64,000 nt of DNA from Oligosphaera ethanolica (GCF_030814695.1 NZ_JAUSVL010000001.1:434001-498000), one strand, 5' to 3'. Counted from the stretch's first letter, positions 45,508 to 54,532 are shown. Program-made: numbers and translations. The notes: generated from the letters alone by a model not told the origin.

Positions 45508-46452
45508 TCACCGCAGCGCAGCGGCCAGACCGCGCAGCGCGGCCAGAATCTTGTCGGCAGCGCCGTCGGCATCGTTGATTGCCAGCAATTGCGCGCCGGG
45601 ATGCTGATGCCGGAACCAGGTCAGCTGCCGCCGCGCGTACTGTATCGTCCGATTGGCCAGCAGCTCGGGCAGAACGCCCACACCGCCCGGAATCTTCCCG
45701 GCCAAGCAGTCGATGATCTCGCGATAGCCCAGCGCCTGCCGAGCCGTCGGCGTCTCCATCAGCCCCGCCGCAGCCAGGCGTGACGCCTCCTCCACCCACC
45801 CACGCTCCAGCATCAACACCGTGCGCCGGCGAATTCGCTCCTTGAGCATGGCAAAATCGGGTATCACACACAGTTGCCGGAAATTCGCCCCCGGGGCGTT
45901 GTGTTTTTTCTGCAACTCCCAGGGCAGACGTCCCGTCAATGCCAGTACTTCGCAGGCGCGAACCAGCCGCCGGGGATTGCGATAGACTTCTTCGTGAATC
46001 GCCGCTGGCGATGCCGCCGCGGCCTCAATCTGCGCGAGCAGCTCCTCGCGGCCGCCGGGCTGCTCACAGCGCGCGGTGAGCTCGGCAAAGAGCTCCGGCG
46101 AAGCCGGCAGCAGTTCAAAACCGTAGATGAGTGCCCGTGCGTACAGGCCAGTGCCACCGACCATCACCGCGCGGTTGCCCCGGCCATGAATCGCCGCCAG
46201 GGCGTCTTGCGCACGGGTCACAAAGCGATTGGCGTCGTAAGGTTCATTGATGTCCAGGCAGTCCACCAGATGATAGGCAAAACGCCGGCGGGACGCCGCA
46301 TCGGGCTTGGCGGTGCCAATGTCCAGTCCCCGGTAGATCTGCATGGAATCGCAGGAGATGATCTCGGCCGACAGCTCAGCGGCCAGCCGCTCCGCTGCCT
46401 CGCTCTTCCAAGCACAAGTCGGGCCCAGTAGAACCACACATGGACATGCCAT
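45508..46452 (-). CDS. miaA: tRNA dimethylallyltransferase with altered P-loop
   Basis: A 314-residue MiaA. It transfers a dimethylallyl group to A37 of tRNAs reading UNN codons. Conserved parts are IISCDSMQIYRGLDIGTAKP with the catalytic Asp, HLVDCLDINEPYDANRF, VGGTGLYARALI and QALGYREII. The P-loop reads GPTCAWKSE, so Trp15 replaces the second Gly of the usual GPTASGKS/T, while Lys16 and Ser17 stay. The chosen ATG at 46452 puts the P-loop at the normal place; a GTG at 46521 overlapping the lspA stop would add 23 residues and allow translational coupling. It is the last gene of a three-gene operon. Confidence 0.93.
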   Translation of the reverse strand: MACPCVVLLGPTCAWKSEAAERLAAELSAEIISCDSMQIYRGLDIGTAKPDAASRRRFAYHLVDCLDINEPYDANRFVTRAQDALAAIHGRGNRAVMVGGTGLYARALIYGFELLPASPELFAELTARCEQPGGREELLAQIEAAAASPAAIHEEVYRNPRRLVRACEVLALTGRLPWELQKKHNAPGANFRQLCVIPDFAMLKERIRRRTVLMLERGWVEEASRLAAAGLMETPTARQALGYREIIDCLAGKIPGGVGVLPELLANRTIQYARRQLTWFRHQHPGAQLLAINDADGAADKILAALRGLAAALR

Positions 46453-46517
46453 CTTCACACCGTTCACGGCGCCATTCTCCAGCCGAGTTCCGCAACTGCT
46501 CCTGCCAGCCGCGCGAT

Positions 46518-47066
46518 TCACGCCTTGCCAGCACGGCCTTCGCCAGGCGCCGGCAGAAAAAAACTGGCCAGTAACACCAGCACCACCCCCACCGATATGG
46601 CGCTATCAGCAACGTTGAAGGCCGGCCAATGCCAGCCACCAAACTCAAAATCAAGAAAATCCACCACGGAGCCGCGAAACAACCGGTCAATCATATTACC
46701 GACAATGCCGCCGTGGATACCCCCAAGCACCAACGCCATAAAAGGCTGGTCGCCACTCAGACGCCGAAAAAAAACGACCATCAGCACCGCCGCCAGGACC
46801 GATAACAGCCCCAGTACCCACGTGTGCTCAGCCATGATCCCCCAAGCCGCCCCAGTATTGCGCACATGCACCAAATTGAAAAAGCCGGCTATCACCGGCT
46901 TCTGCCAACCTATCGGGTACTGGCTCACCACAATAATTTTGCTTAACTGATCAAGCACCACCAGCAACAACGACAGCAAACCCGGCAAGCGCCAAAAACT
47001 CGTAAAGTTCACTCGCGCCAAGCCACGTTTGTCTGTCGCTCCGGCCATGCCAACCGTCGTCTTCAC
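46518..47066 (-). CDS. lspA: Lipoprotein signal peptidase (signal peptidase II)
   Basis: A 182-residue inner-membrane protease with four membrane segments. Family motifs are present in order: VVLDQLSKIIV, VRNTGAAWGI, GGIVGNMIDRLFRGSVVDFLDF with the first catalytic Asp, and WPAFNVADSAISVGV with the second. It cuts the signal peptide from prolipoproteins after lipid attachment to the +1 Cys. Its start overlaps the stop of the DksA-like gene by 4 bp and its stop adjoins miaA, so the three genes are one transcript. An N-terminal extension of about 25 residues precedes the first membrane segment. Confidence 0.96.
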   Translation of the reverse strand: MKTTVGMAGATDKRGLARVNFTSFWRLPGLLSLLLVVLDQLSKIIVVSQYPIGWQKPVIAGFFNLVHVRNTGAAWGIMAEHTWVLGLLSVLAAVLMVVFFRRLSGDQPFMALVLGGIHGGIVGNMIDRLFRGSVVDFLDFEFGGWHWPAFNVADSAISVGVVLVLLASFFLPAPGEGRAGKA

Positions 47067-47500
47067 AAGCGACTGCGGTCCAAGTAACGAGACCGCTCCG
47101 GATCAGAGGGCATGCCACCGTTGGCTTCGCGAGCTCCTTTGCAGTCAATGCACAACCGCGCATAGGGCTTGGCTTCCAGACGTGGCTTGCCAATGAGCTT
47201 CCCGCAGTCAAAGCACACGCCGTAAACGCCCTTCTCCAGATTTATCAGGGCTTCGTCAATCATCTGCAACTTCTCCGCGTCATCGGACATGATGGACAGG
47301 CCCGTCTCGCGAATAAAGTCGTCACTGCCTATGTCCGCAGCCTCTTCACCAGCCTGGCGACTCGTGGTCAGCGACGACGAGGCACTGCGGATACGCTGAT
47401 AAATCTGCTGACGCTCTTGCTTGAGTCGGTTGCGAAACAACTCAATCTCTTCAAGCGTGTAGACCGGTTTCTCTGCAGTCTGTGTCTTCTTCTTCGCCAT
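47063..47500 (-). CDS. DksA/TraR-family zinc-finger protein
   Basis: A 145-residue protein with a basic N-terminus, a long coiled-coil helix pair (about residues 15-90) and a C-terminal four-Cys zinc finger: CFDC, 17 residues, CIDC within GVYGVCFDCGKLIGKP. This is the layout of DksA/TraR-type proteins that enter the RNA polymerase secondary channel; the DxxDxA tip motif is replaced here by EAADIGSDDF, so a DksA-like role is plausible but not certain. AGGAG precedes the ATG. The gene leads the operon with lspA and miaA, a common arrangement of traR/dksA-like genes and lspA. Confidence 0.92.
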   Translation of the reverse strand: MAKKKTQTAEKPVYTLEEIELFRNRLKQERQQIYQRIRSASSSLTTSRQAGEEAADIGSDDFIRETGLSIMSDDAEKLQMIDEALINLEKGVYGVCFDCGKLIGKPRLEAKPYARLCIDCKGAREANGGMPSDPERSRYLDRSRL

Positions 47501-47652
47501 AAGCAGTATCTCCTGGCTGGACAGAGGCCTTAACTACTTCATCAGGGCAGATTCTGGAAAATAAGTGCAATTAAAGTAACCTGCACTTGTCTGCTTGCAA
47601 GAACATTCTTAAGCACGACGTGATTTATTTCGTCATCAGCCGACCACGGATG

Positions 47653-47667
47653 CTGACCGATCACCGG
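47653..47667 (-). repeat. Isolated terminal-motif copy GTGATCGGTCAGC
   Basis: On the minus strand this matches the end motif of the MITE-like elements. No partner end is clear within 600 bp, so it is probably the remnant of a decayed copy. Confidence 0.4.
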
Positions 47668-47705
47668 GGACGCTTGGAACCGCAGGGACTGGTTGGCAAT
47701 GGCCA

Positions 47706-47826
47706 CTCTCGATTGCTGTCGATTGCTCTCGATTGCTGTCGATTGCTGTCGATTGCTGTCGATTGCTCTCGATTGCTGTCGATTGCTGTCGATTGCTGTC
47801 GATTGCTCTCGATTGCTGTTGATTGC
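47706..47826. repeat. Decamer tandem repeat, 12 units of GATTGCTGTC/GATTGCTCTC
   Basis: About 12 consecutive 10 bp units with a regular pattern of two variants: every fourth unit or so carries CTCTC instead of CTGTC. The three frames give Ser/Asn/Arg/Gln repeats; none has coding features. It lies between the DksA-like operon promoter side and dispersed repeat copy 2. Confidence 0.92.
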
Positions 47827-47914
47827 CAATATGTTGTAATCGGTCGGCCATGGATAACCTTTGTCCCAAAACGTTTCCGTCTGGCGAACCGCAAACCGCA
47901 ATCCCGGTGGCATA

Positions 47915-48063
47915 CAAGCGCTGAAAGCGCGAAACATACCAGCCCAGGGCAAGCCGCGCTGAAAGCGCGCGCCGCCCTGGGTACGACGGCGACTATGTTC
48001 GTGTTCCTCGGCCTCTTTGGCTCCAGTCGGCGAAGCTGACTGAAGCCAAAGAGGCAATGGAAC
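47915..48063. repeat. Dispersed three-hairpin repeat, copy 2
   Basis: Same layout as 281-444. The third hairpin has arms at 48012-48028 and 48038-48054. Compared with copies 1 and 3, one stem pair changed from C-G to T-A on both sides, keeping the pairing, while a neighbouring change breaks one pair. No gene is visible in 47501-48157. Confidence 0.85.
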
Positions 48064-48157
48064 GATGTGTCTTCCCTTTGCTGTACCTAAGCGTCCCCGG
48101 CGGTGTTTTTTTAGGCCGCCCCTGTCATCTTGCGCCATCACCATGACGACGATATGC

Positions 48158-49630
48158 TCACAGCGTCACGCCGTCCTTGAAGAGCGCAATTTCTTCGTAG
48201 CCTTCCTGCTCGTTGCGCGCGGGGGCGCCGGATGCCACCGCCAGCACCTGGGCGAAAAACTCGTCGTCAAGCGCGGCGCTGTCGGCGCCGGCTTCGACCA
48301 GCCGCCCGGCGTCAAAATCAATCCACCGCGGCTTGCGCTGAGCGAGAGCGCTGTTTGAGGCGATTTTGATGGTCGGCACCACGCCGCCAAAGGGCGTGCC
48401 GCGACCGGTAGTAAACAGCACCAGCTGGGCGCCAGCGGCAGTCAGCAGCGTCGTAGCCACCATGTCATTGCCCGGTCCCGTCAGCAGATTCAGGCCCTTT
48501 GCCTGCAGGGGCTCGCCAATATCCAGAACGCCACTGACCAATCCACAGCCGCCTTTCTGCGTGCAGCCCAGGGATTTGTCTTCCAGGGTAGATATGCCCC
48601 CGTCCTTGTTGCCCGGCGAGGGGTTTTCATAAATGACCTGACCATAGCGCGCAAAATAGCGTTTGAAGTCGTTGATCATGCCCACGCACTGGTCGAATAT
48701 CTTCCGGCTGCGGCAGCGCCGCATCAGCAGGGTTTCGGCGCCGAACATCTCGGGCACTTCGCTGAGCAGCGTGCTGCCGCCTTGGCCCAGCAGGCGGTCG
48801 GAGAAACGCCCCACCAGCGCATTGGCGGTAATCCCGCTGAGCCCGTCCGAGCCGCCGCACTTCAAGCCCACAATCAGCTCGGAACTCGGCAGTTCTTCAC
48901 GCTGATCCGTGGCCGCGACTGCCGCCAGCCGCACAAGTTCGGCGAAACCCGCCGCCACTTCGTCGCCATAGTCCTGCGCCAGCAGAAAGCGCACGCGGCG
49001 CTCGTCCACCGGCCCAAGCAGTTCCCGGAACGACGCCAACGTGTTGTTCTCGCAGCCAAGGCCGACCACCAGCACCGCGCCGGCGTTGCCGTGCCGCGCG
49101 AGAGCCGCCAGCACCGAACGCGTCATCTCGTGGTCGCGGCCCATCTGCGAACAGCCGTAGGGATGCGTCAAAGCCAAAAATCGGTCGATGCTGCCATGCA
49201 CAAGCTCGCGGTTGCCCATCGCCGCCAGGCGCTCGGCCAGCTTGTTCACACAACCGACCGTCGGTATGATGAAAATATGATTGCGGATGCCCACCGCGCC
49301 ATTCTCGCGCCGGAAGCCCATGAAATGCGCTGCGGGAACCGCGGCCTGGTCCGCCGCTGGCGGGCCGTCGTACTGATAGCTCAGCAGACTGTCCAGCCCC
49401 GTGCGTACGTTATGCGTATGCACCCGCTCACCGGTACGTATCGCGCGCGTCGCCATGCCAATGGGCATGCCATACTTGATGACCGCAGCCCCGGCGGCAA
49501 TGTCCCGTAGGGCGATCTTGTGCCCGCGAGGGACGTCCTCCAGCAATGATACGGGCTCGCTCTCGCCACAACGCAAATCAGTCAGCGCGACGGCGACATT
49601 GTCCAGAGCATTGATCACGATATAGCGCAT
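48158..49630 (-). CDS. uxaA: Altronate dehydratase family protein
   Basis: A 490-residue protein of the UxaA family. It opens with a SAF-type beta-clip domain (residues about 1-95, ending YGMPIGMATRAI), followed by the main dehydratase domain: GFRRENGAVGIRNHIFIIPTVGCVNKLA, HPYGCSQMG and GLKCGGSDGLSGITANALVG, and later GCTQKGGCG with Cys ligands. It removes water from D-altronate to give 2-keto-3-deoxygluconate in galacturonate breakdown, using iron. It lies 97 bp downstream of uxaB on the same strand, supporting a two-step uronate operon. Related galactarate dehydratase activity cannot be excluded. Confidence 0.92.
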   Translation of the reverse strand: MRYIVINALDNVAVALTDLRCGESEPVSLLEDVPRGHKIALRDIAAGAAVIKYGMPIGMATRAIRTGERVHTHNVRTGLDSLLSYQYDGPPAADQAAVPAAHFMGFRRENGAVGIRNHIFIIPTVGCVNKLAERLAAMGNRELVHGSIDRFLALTHPYGCSQMGRDHEMTRSVLAALARHGNAGAVLVVGLGCENNTLASFRELLGPVDERRVRFLLAQDYGDEVAAGFAELVRLAAVAATDQREELPSSELIVGLKCGGSDGLSGITANALVGRFSDRLLGQGGSTLLSEVPEMFGAETLLMRRCRSRKIFDQCVGMINDFKRYFARYGQVIYENPSPGNKDGGISTLEDKSLGCTQKGGCGLVSGVLDIGEPLQAKGLNLLTGPGNDMVATTLLTAAGAQLVLFTTGRGTPFGGVVPTIKIASNSALAQRKPRWIDFDAGRLVEAGADSAALDDEFFAQVLAVASGAPARNEQEGYEEIALFKDGVTL

Positions 49631-49727
49631 GGCTCAACCTTCTCTTTCACAACCATCAAGACGGCGCCCGTTACGGGCCGCAATTATGCACCGGCAACGC
49701 GTTCCGGCGTCAACCTCGGGTGCGCAG

Positions 49728-51218
49728 TCATGGCTTGCAGGCTCTCAGCGCCGCCCGACAACCGTCACGGTGTATGGCCGCCAGCGCCGCAGTCACAGCC
49801 GCGGCCAGGCCCGATACGCGGTTCAGATCGCCGCCCCAGAAGTCCTGCCGCCCCAGCACTGCGCGCACATAATGAGCGTCGTCACCACCGGCACGCAATT
49901 TCGCCGTTTCACCCGCAAAAAAGGCCAGGATTTCCGGCGAATCCGCAATCGGATAGTCCCGGTCGTCAACCCGGCCAACGCCCTCACCGCCGGCACCGAC
50001 GCTTTCTACCTCGTAAAAGCGCAACAGCGCCGCCAGCGAAAAAATCAGGCGCGACGGCAGCGCCCCGCGCAACTTCCGATAGTCCAGAAGACTGGGCAGC
50101 ACCCGCACTTTCCACTTGGACACCGAATTGAGCGCGATCGACAACAGACGGTGCCGCGCGTAGGGATTCTGAAAACGCTCCATAACCGACTGAGCAAAAA
50201 AACGCTTCTCGTCGTCTGGCAAATCCACGGTGTGGAACACTTCGTCGAAAATCACTCCGTGCACGAAGGGCCCGAAATCGGCGTCGTTCATCATCTCGTC
50301 GACCAGAGTCAGTCCGCTCAGGCTGGCCGCCAGCACCGAGCTGGTATGCGCGCCATTGAGAAAACGGACTTTGCGCGTGCGGTAGGGCGTCTGATCGTCC
50401 GTGATCACCACCTGCAGACCGCATTTGGCCAGCGGCAATTCCCGTGCCAGCGCCTGCGGGCCTTCCAGAACCAGAAAATGGAAAAGCTCGCCGCAGTCCA
50501 GGAGCGCATCGCGATAGCCCAGTTCCGCCTCCAGCTTTGCTGCGTCTTCACGGGGATAGCCCGCGACAATGCGGTCCACCAGCGTATTCACAAAGACGTT
50601 CGCCTCGCTCAGCCAGGTCGCAAAACCGGGTGGCAGTCCCCAGTCCTTGGCATAACGCAGCATGCAGTCCCGCAGGGTCGTCCCATTTTTGTCAATCAGC
50701 TCGCAGGGTATTATCACCAGCGCCCGGTCATGCACGCCGCCAAAAGTCTGATAACGCTCGTAAAGCAAACTCGTCAGTTTTGCCGGAAAGGTCCGTTGGC
50801 ATTGCCCCGGCGTGTAAGCCTCAGCCTTGTATTCGATGCCCGCTTCAGTCGTGTTGGAAAACACAAAACGCAGGTCACGCCCGCGAAAACAATCCACCAC
50901 GTCGTCCCAGCGCGTATAGGGATTAAGGCAGTCCTTCACGCAGTCGATGATCTCGCGCTTCTCCACCGGCTGGCCATTCTCCAGCCCGCGCAATATCAGC
51001 GTATAGCGCCCGCCCTGCTCATTCAACGCCTCGCCCATGCCCGTCGGCAAGGGCTGCACGATACGCACCATGCCATTGAATTTGCCCTGCTTGTTCATCT
51101 GCTGGATCATCCAGTCGATGAAAGCACGCAAAAAATTGCCCTCGCCAAATTGCACCGCGCGAACCGGCAACGTGCAGTCGCGATCACGCCCGAGTCTCGG
51201 CAATGTCGTCTGGTCCAT
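49728..51218 (-). CDS. uxaB: Tagaturonate reductase (mannitol dehydrogenase superfamily)
   Basis: A 496-residue long-chain mannitol-dehydrogenase-type protein. The nucleotide-binding opening is VRAVQFGEGNFLRAFIDWMI; later RFVFSNTTEAGIEY, VIIPCELIDKNGTTLRD and the catalytic-domain strand KVRFLNGAHTSSVLAASLSGL with the Lys/Asn/His signature of the family. The length and N-terminal GEGNFLRAF favour UxaB, which reduces tagaturonate to altronate with NADH. Its product is the substrate of the next gene, uxaA. AAAGGAATG precedes the ATG. No regulator or UxaC isomerase is in the window. Confidence 0.93.
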   Translation of the reverse strand: MDQTTLPRLGRDRDCTLPVRAVQFGEGNFLRAFIDWMIQQMNKQGKFNGMVRIVQPLPTGMGEALNEQGGRYTLILRGLENGQPVEKREIIDCVKDCLNPYTRWDDVVDCFRGRDLRFVFSNTTEAGIEYKAEAYTPGQCQRTFPAKLTSLLYERYQTFGGVHDRALVIIPCELIDKNGTTLRDCMLRYAKDWGLPPGFATWLSEANVFVNTLVDRIVAGYPREDAAKLEAELGYRDALLDCGELFHFLVLEGPQALARELPLAKCGLQVVITDDQTPYRTRKVRFLNGAHTSSVLAASLSGLTLVDEMMNDADFGPFVHGVIFDEVFHTVDLPDDEKRFFAQSVMERFQNPYARHRLLSIALNSVSKWKVRVLPSLLDYRKLRGALPSRLIFSLAALLRFYEVESVGAGGEGVGRVDDRDYPIADSPEILAFFAGETAKLRAGGDDAHYVRAVLGRQDFWGGDLNRVSGLAAAVTAALAAIHRDGCRAALRACKP

Positions 51219-51443
51219 GTGCTCATTCCTTTGCTGCTGTCCAAATTAGCGCCATATCCACTGGCAACACCGGCATAACCCCGAAAACACCTGCGCCAAC
51301 ACCGGGCTACACCATCAGCGCCAAAAACTATACGATACCACCACAGCGCGGTTTTGGGCACCGCGATGCCAGCAGAATCCCACACCACTACGCCGAAACC
51401 AGGAATCCCGCCGTCCCGGCGGCATTCATCCTGGGAGCCTTAC
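51219..51443. other. Region upstream of uxaB; no gene seen
   Basis: 225 bp between the uxaB start and the MITE-like element. No coding frame or clear operator was found. It should contain the uxaB promoter. Confidence 0.5.
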
Positions 51444-51451
51444 CATAAATC

Positions 51452-51826
51452 GTAATCGGTCAGCCATTGATAATTGAGCCATAGAGCAACAGGCGGCCCA
51501 AGGCGCGCCCCTGTCACAACCGTGGTGCGGGCTTGTAGCCCGCGCCGTCGCCAGATGTCAGCAGGCGGAGCCTGGCGCGCGCCAGGCATCCCAGGCCGCG
51601 AAGCGGCAGAAGCGCTGAAAGCGCGAAGCATACCAGCCCAGGGCAAGCGACGCCAAAGGCGGAGCGTCGCCCTGGGTAAAGCGCCAGTATTGTTCGTGTT
51701 CCTCGGCCTCTTTGGCCCCAGTCGGCGAAGCTGACTGGGGCCAAAGAGGCAATGGAACTCACTTGCTTACCTGGGGTTGACGTCGGCGGCATGTCGTACA
51801 TCCATTCTCAATCACTGACCGATTAC
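51452..51826. mobile_element. MITE-like non-autonomous element, 375 bp
   Basis: The ends are inverted repeats: the left end begins GTAATCGGTCAGCCATTGAT, the right end on the other strand GTAATCGGTCAGTGATTGAG; 20 of the first 23 bases agree. The element is flanked on both sides by the 8 bp direct repeat CATAAATC (51444-51451 and 51827-51834), as left by a DDE transposase. It encodes no protein and carries dispersed three-hairpin repeat copy 3 and a GTGGTGCGGGC-type palindrome inside. Confidence 0.8.
51596..51760. repeat. Dispersed three-hairpin repeat, copy 3 (inside the MITE-like element)
   Basis: Same order of hairpins as copies 1 and 2. The third hairpin (arms 51707-51723 and 51733-51749) is identical to copy 1. 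The inner part of the second hairpin differs (GACGC...GCGTC in place of GCGC...GCGC) but still pairs. Confidence 0.85.
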
Positions 51827-51944
51827 CATAAATCTCCCCCGCTTCCCCGTCGTGGGTTGCCAGCCTGCCGCCCGGCATTACATTGACTTTTTCGCTTTGC
51901 GTCCGGCAGACAGGCAACGACGGCACAAGGAATTTGGTGCATAC

Positions 51945-53252
51945 ATGGTAGAAGACGGTGCAAGCTACTGGCGGCGGAATCTACTGATCGTCTGGATCTC
52001 GCAGTTCCTGTCGCTGATGGGCTTTTCCTTCTCCCTGCCCTTCAGCCCGTTTTTTATCCGCGACGCCCTCGGGGTTTCTGCCGATTCGCAGGTAAAAATG
52101 TACGCGGCGCTAGCCACGGCCAGTTCCGCACTGGCGCTGGCGGTGATGTCGCCACTTTGGGGCATTTTGGCCGACCGCTATGGTCGCAAGCCGATGTTGC
52201 TACGCGCCAATTTTGCCGGTGCGATCATTGTCGCTCTCATGGGCATGTCCCCGAACATCACAGCCTTCATCGCCCTGCGCATGCTGCAGGGCCTCTTCAC
52301 CGGCACCATGAGCGCCGCCATGACCCTCATGGCCTGCTGCGCACCACGCAACCGCCAGGGACTGACCCTCGGCGCCCTCAGCGCCGCCGTCTATTCAGGC
52401 GACATGACCGGGCAGTTCATCGGCGGCCTGCTCGTTGAATGGTACGGCTTCCGCCAGGCATTCCTCTACTCCGGCATGGCCATCGGCATGTCCGGCCTCC
52501 TCGTCCTCCTCCTCGTACGCGAAGACTTCCAACGGCCAGCGCCAGTCATCAAAACCGCCGAAACCGCCCGCAACTGGCATTTCAAACTCGGCATCGTCCT
52601 GTCCTGCTTGCCATTGTACATCCTGCTCATGATGTCCGCCTTCGCCCGCAGCGTGGACGGCTCGCAGTTCGCCCTCTTCGTCGAATTCCTCAATGGCGGC
52701 GTCAACGAAGCCGGGGCCGCCCGCTGGACCGGCCGCGCCGCCGCCGCCGGCTGCATCGGCGCCATGCTGTCAGGACTGCTCATCGGCCGCCTGCTCGACT
52801 ACTTCCGACCATCGCGGGTCGCGCGCACCGCCGCTCTCGGCGCCATGCTGGCCATGGCCCTCATCGCGATCGTGCCCGTACACATGCTGGGCATGGAACG
52901 CGTCGCGCTGGACATCGGCGCCTTCGGCCTGTACTTTCATGACCAGGCCGCGCCGGCCGTACTGGCACTCGTTCCGCTGCGCTTCATGATGATTTTCTTC
53001 TCGGCAGGCCTTGAGCCCGTCATGAATGTCTGGCTCTCTAAAATCACCCCAGCCAGCCAAAAGGGCATCGTCTTCGGCTTCGCGGTGACCTGGCGCTCCA
53101 TCGGCTGGATCTTCGGCCCCCTCGCCGGTGGAACCATATCCATGCTCTGGGGCGTCGAAGCCATCTATGTCGTCGGCCCATTCTTCTTCCTGGCGCTGGT
53201 GCCGATGATCGGCTGGGTGCTGCGGAAAATACGCAGCCGACTGGAATCGTGA
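51945..53252 (+). CDS. MFS transporter, MdtG-like (first of a tandem pair)
   Basis: A 435-residue membrane protein with 12 expected segments. The MFS loop 2-3 motif is clear: GILADRYGRKPML (G-x-x-x-D-R-x-G-R-K). Residues 14-35 form the first helix (LIVWISQFLSLMGFSFSLPF). The layout is that of MdtG-type multidrug or sugar-efflux proteins, but the transported compound is unknown. The ATG at 51945 fits the helix start; the frame is open from 51852. The next gene starts within its stop codon (GTGA), and the two proteins are clear paralogues, which suggests either a heterodimer or a recent duplication. Confidence 0.9.
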   Translation: MVEDGASYWRRNLLIVWISQFLSLMGFSFSLPFSPFFIRDALGVSADSQVKMYAALATASSALALAVMSPLWGILADRYGRKPMLLRANFAGAIIVALMGMSPNITAFIALRMLQGLFTGTMSAAMTLMACCAPRNRQGLTLGALSAAVYSGDMTGQFIGGLLVEWYGFRQAFLYSGMAIGMSGLLVLLLVREDFQRPAPVIKTAETARNWHFKLGIVLSCLPLYILLMMSAFARSVDGSQFALFVEFLNGGVNEAGAARWTGRAAAAGCIGAMLSGLLIGRLLDYFRPSRVARTAALGAMLAMALIAIVPVHMLGMERVALDIGAFGLYFHDQAAPAVLALVPLRFMMIFFSAGLEPVMNVWLSKITPASQKGIVFGFAVTWRSIGWIFGPLAGGTISMLWGVEAIYVVGPFFFLALVPMIGWVLRKIRSRLES

Positions 53253-54475
53253 AAAGGCTCTCCGGAATGCAAGTCTGGCAGATCAATCTCATTATCCTCT
53301 GGGTCACCCAATTCTGCGCCTCGGCGGGCTTCGCCCTGAGCATGCCCTTCGCGCCCTACTACATCCAAACCCTCGGCGTCACCGACCTCGATGCCGTCAA
53401 ACTCTGGGCGACGCTGGCCGCCGCCGGCGCGCCCCTGAGCATGGCCATCATGGCGCCCATCTGGGGCCTGCTCTCCGACCGCTTCGGCCGCAAGCCCATG
53501 CTCCTGCGCGCGACCTGCGGCGCCAGCATCATCATCGGCAGCATGGCCTTCTCCCCCAATGTCCTCATCTTCGTCCTGCTGCGCATCATCCAGGGCATGT
53601 TCTCCGGCGTGGCCTCCGCCGCCGTCACCCTCGTCGCCTGCAATACGCCGGAAAAACGCCAGGGCTTCGCCCTCGGCTGCCTCAGCTCGTCCCTATTCTC
53701 CGGAAACATGTTCGGACTCTTCATCGGCGGCTTCCTCGCCGAAATGATCGGCTACCAGAACACTTTCCTGCTCTCAGGCGCGCTCCTGATGGTATCGAGC
53801 ATCCTCGTCCTCTTCGGCGTTCAAGAAAAATTCACCCCCGCCGCCAAGCCCGCCTCCCGCGTCAGCTGGCGGGAAAAATGGGCCGCGCTCGGCCCGGGCA
53901 CGCCGCTGCTGCTGCTGGTCATCTGGATGAGCGTCGGCCGCCGCATGGACGGCGCGATCCTGCCCATTTTCGTCCAGGAGCTGCATGGCCAACTCGACGG
54001 CGCGGCCATCTGGTCGGGCCTCATCAGCGGCGCCGGCAGCGTCGGCGCGGTCCTTGTTGGTCTCTGCGGCAGTGTCATCATGGACCGCTACCGCCCCGTG
54101 GTCCTGGCCCGCTGGATCGCCACCGGCGCCGCCCTGGGCATGATCGGCGCCGGCCTGGTGCAGTCCCTCGAATTCTTGCTGCCACTGCGCTTCGCCTACA
54201 TGTTCTTCGCCGCCGGCTTCGACCCCGTCCTCAACACCTGGCTGTCAAAAATCACCCCGACCAACCGCAAGGGCGCGATCTTCGGCCTGGCGCAGATGGC
54301 CAAGTCCTGCGGCATGACCATCGGCCCGGGCATCGGCGGCATCATCGCCCGCGTGATCGCTACCCGCGCCGTGTTCTGGGTGTCAGCAGTCATCTTCCTG
54401 CTCTTCATCCCCCTCATGCTCAGGTGCGATCGCGTCATGACGGCAAAAAGCCGCGACGCGGAAGCCGCCGAATAG
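53249..54475 (+). CDS. MFS transporter, MdtG-like (second of a tandem pair)
   Basis: A 408-residue membrane protein closely similar to the preceding gene product, with QINLIILWVTQFCASAGFALSMPF at the start and GLLSDRFGRKPMLLRA in loop 2-3. It starts with GTG overlapping the previous stop by 4 bp, so it is translationally coupled. Downstream, after 57 bp, lies the large exported protein gene on the same strand, so import or export of the product of that protein is possible. The substrate cannot be told from sequence. Confidence 0.9.
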   Translation: MKRLSGMQVWQINLIILWVTQFCASAGFALSMPFAPYYIQTLGVTDLDAVKLWATLAAAGAPLSMAIMAPIWGLLSDRFGRKPMLLRATCGASIIIGSMAFSPNVLIFVLLRIIQGMFSGVASAAVTLVACNTPEKRQGFALGCLSSSLFSGNMFGLFIGGFLAEMIGYQNTFLLSGALLMVSSILVLFGVQEKFTPAAKPASRVSWREKWAALGPGTPLLLLVIWMSVGRRMDGAILPIFVQELHGQLDGAAIWSGLISGAGSVGAVLVGLCGSVIMDRYRPVVLARWIATGAALGMIGAGLVQSLEFLLPLRFAYMFFAAGFDPVLNTWLSKITPTNRKGAIFGLAQMAKSCGMTIGPGIGGIIARVIATRAVFWVSAVIFLLFIPLMLRCDRVMTAKSRDAEAAE

Positions 54476-54532
54476 GCCCAGTTCCACATCGTCCGGCAAG
54501 TTCCAACACTGGCTCCAGTACAGGAGGTCCTC

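Noticed and set aside
47706..47826. Possible CRISPR array or protein-coding repeat
   Set aside because: Ten-base units without spacers, and all frames give low-complexity peptides without start signals.
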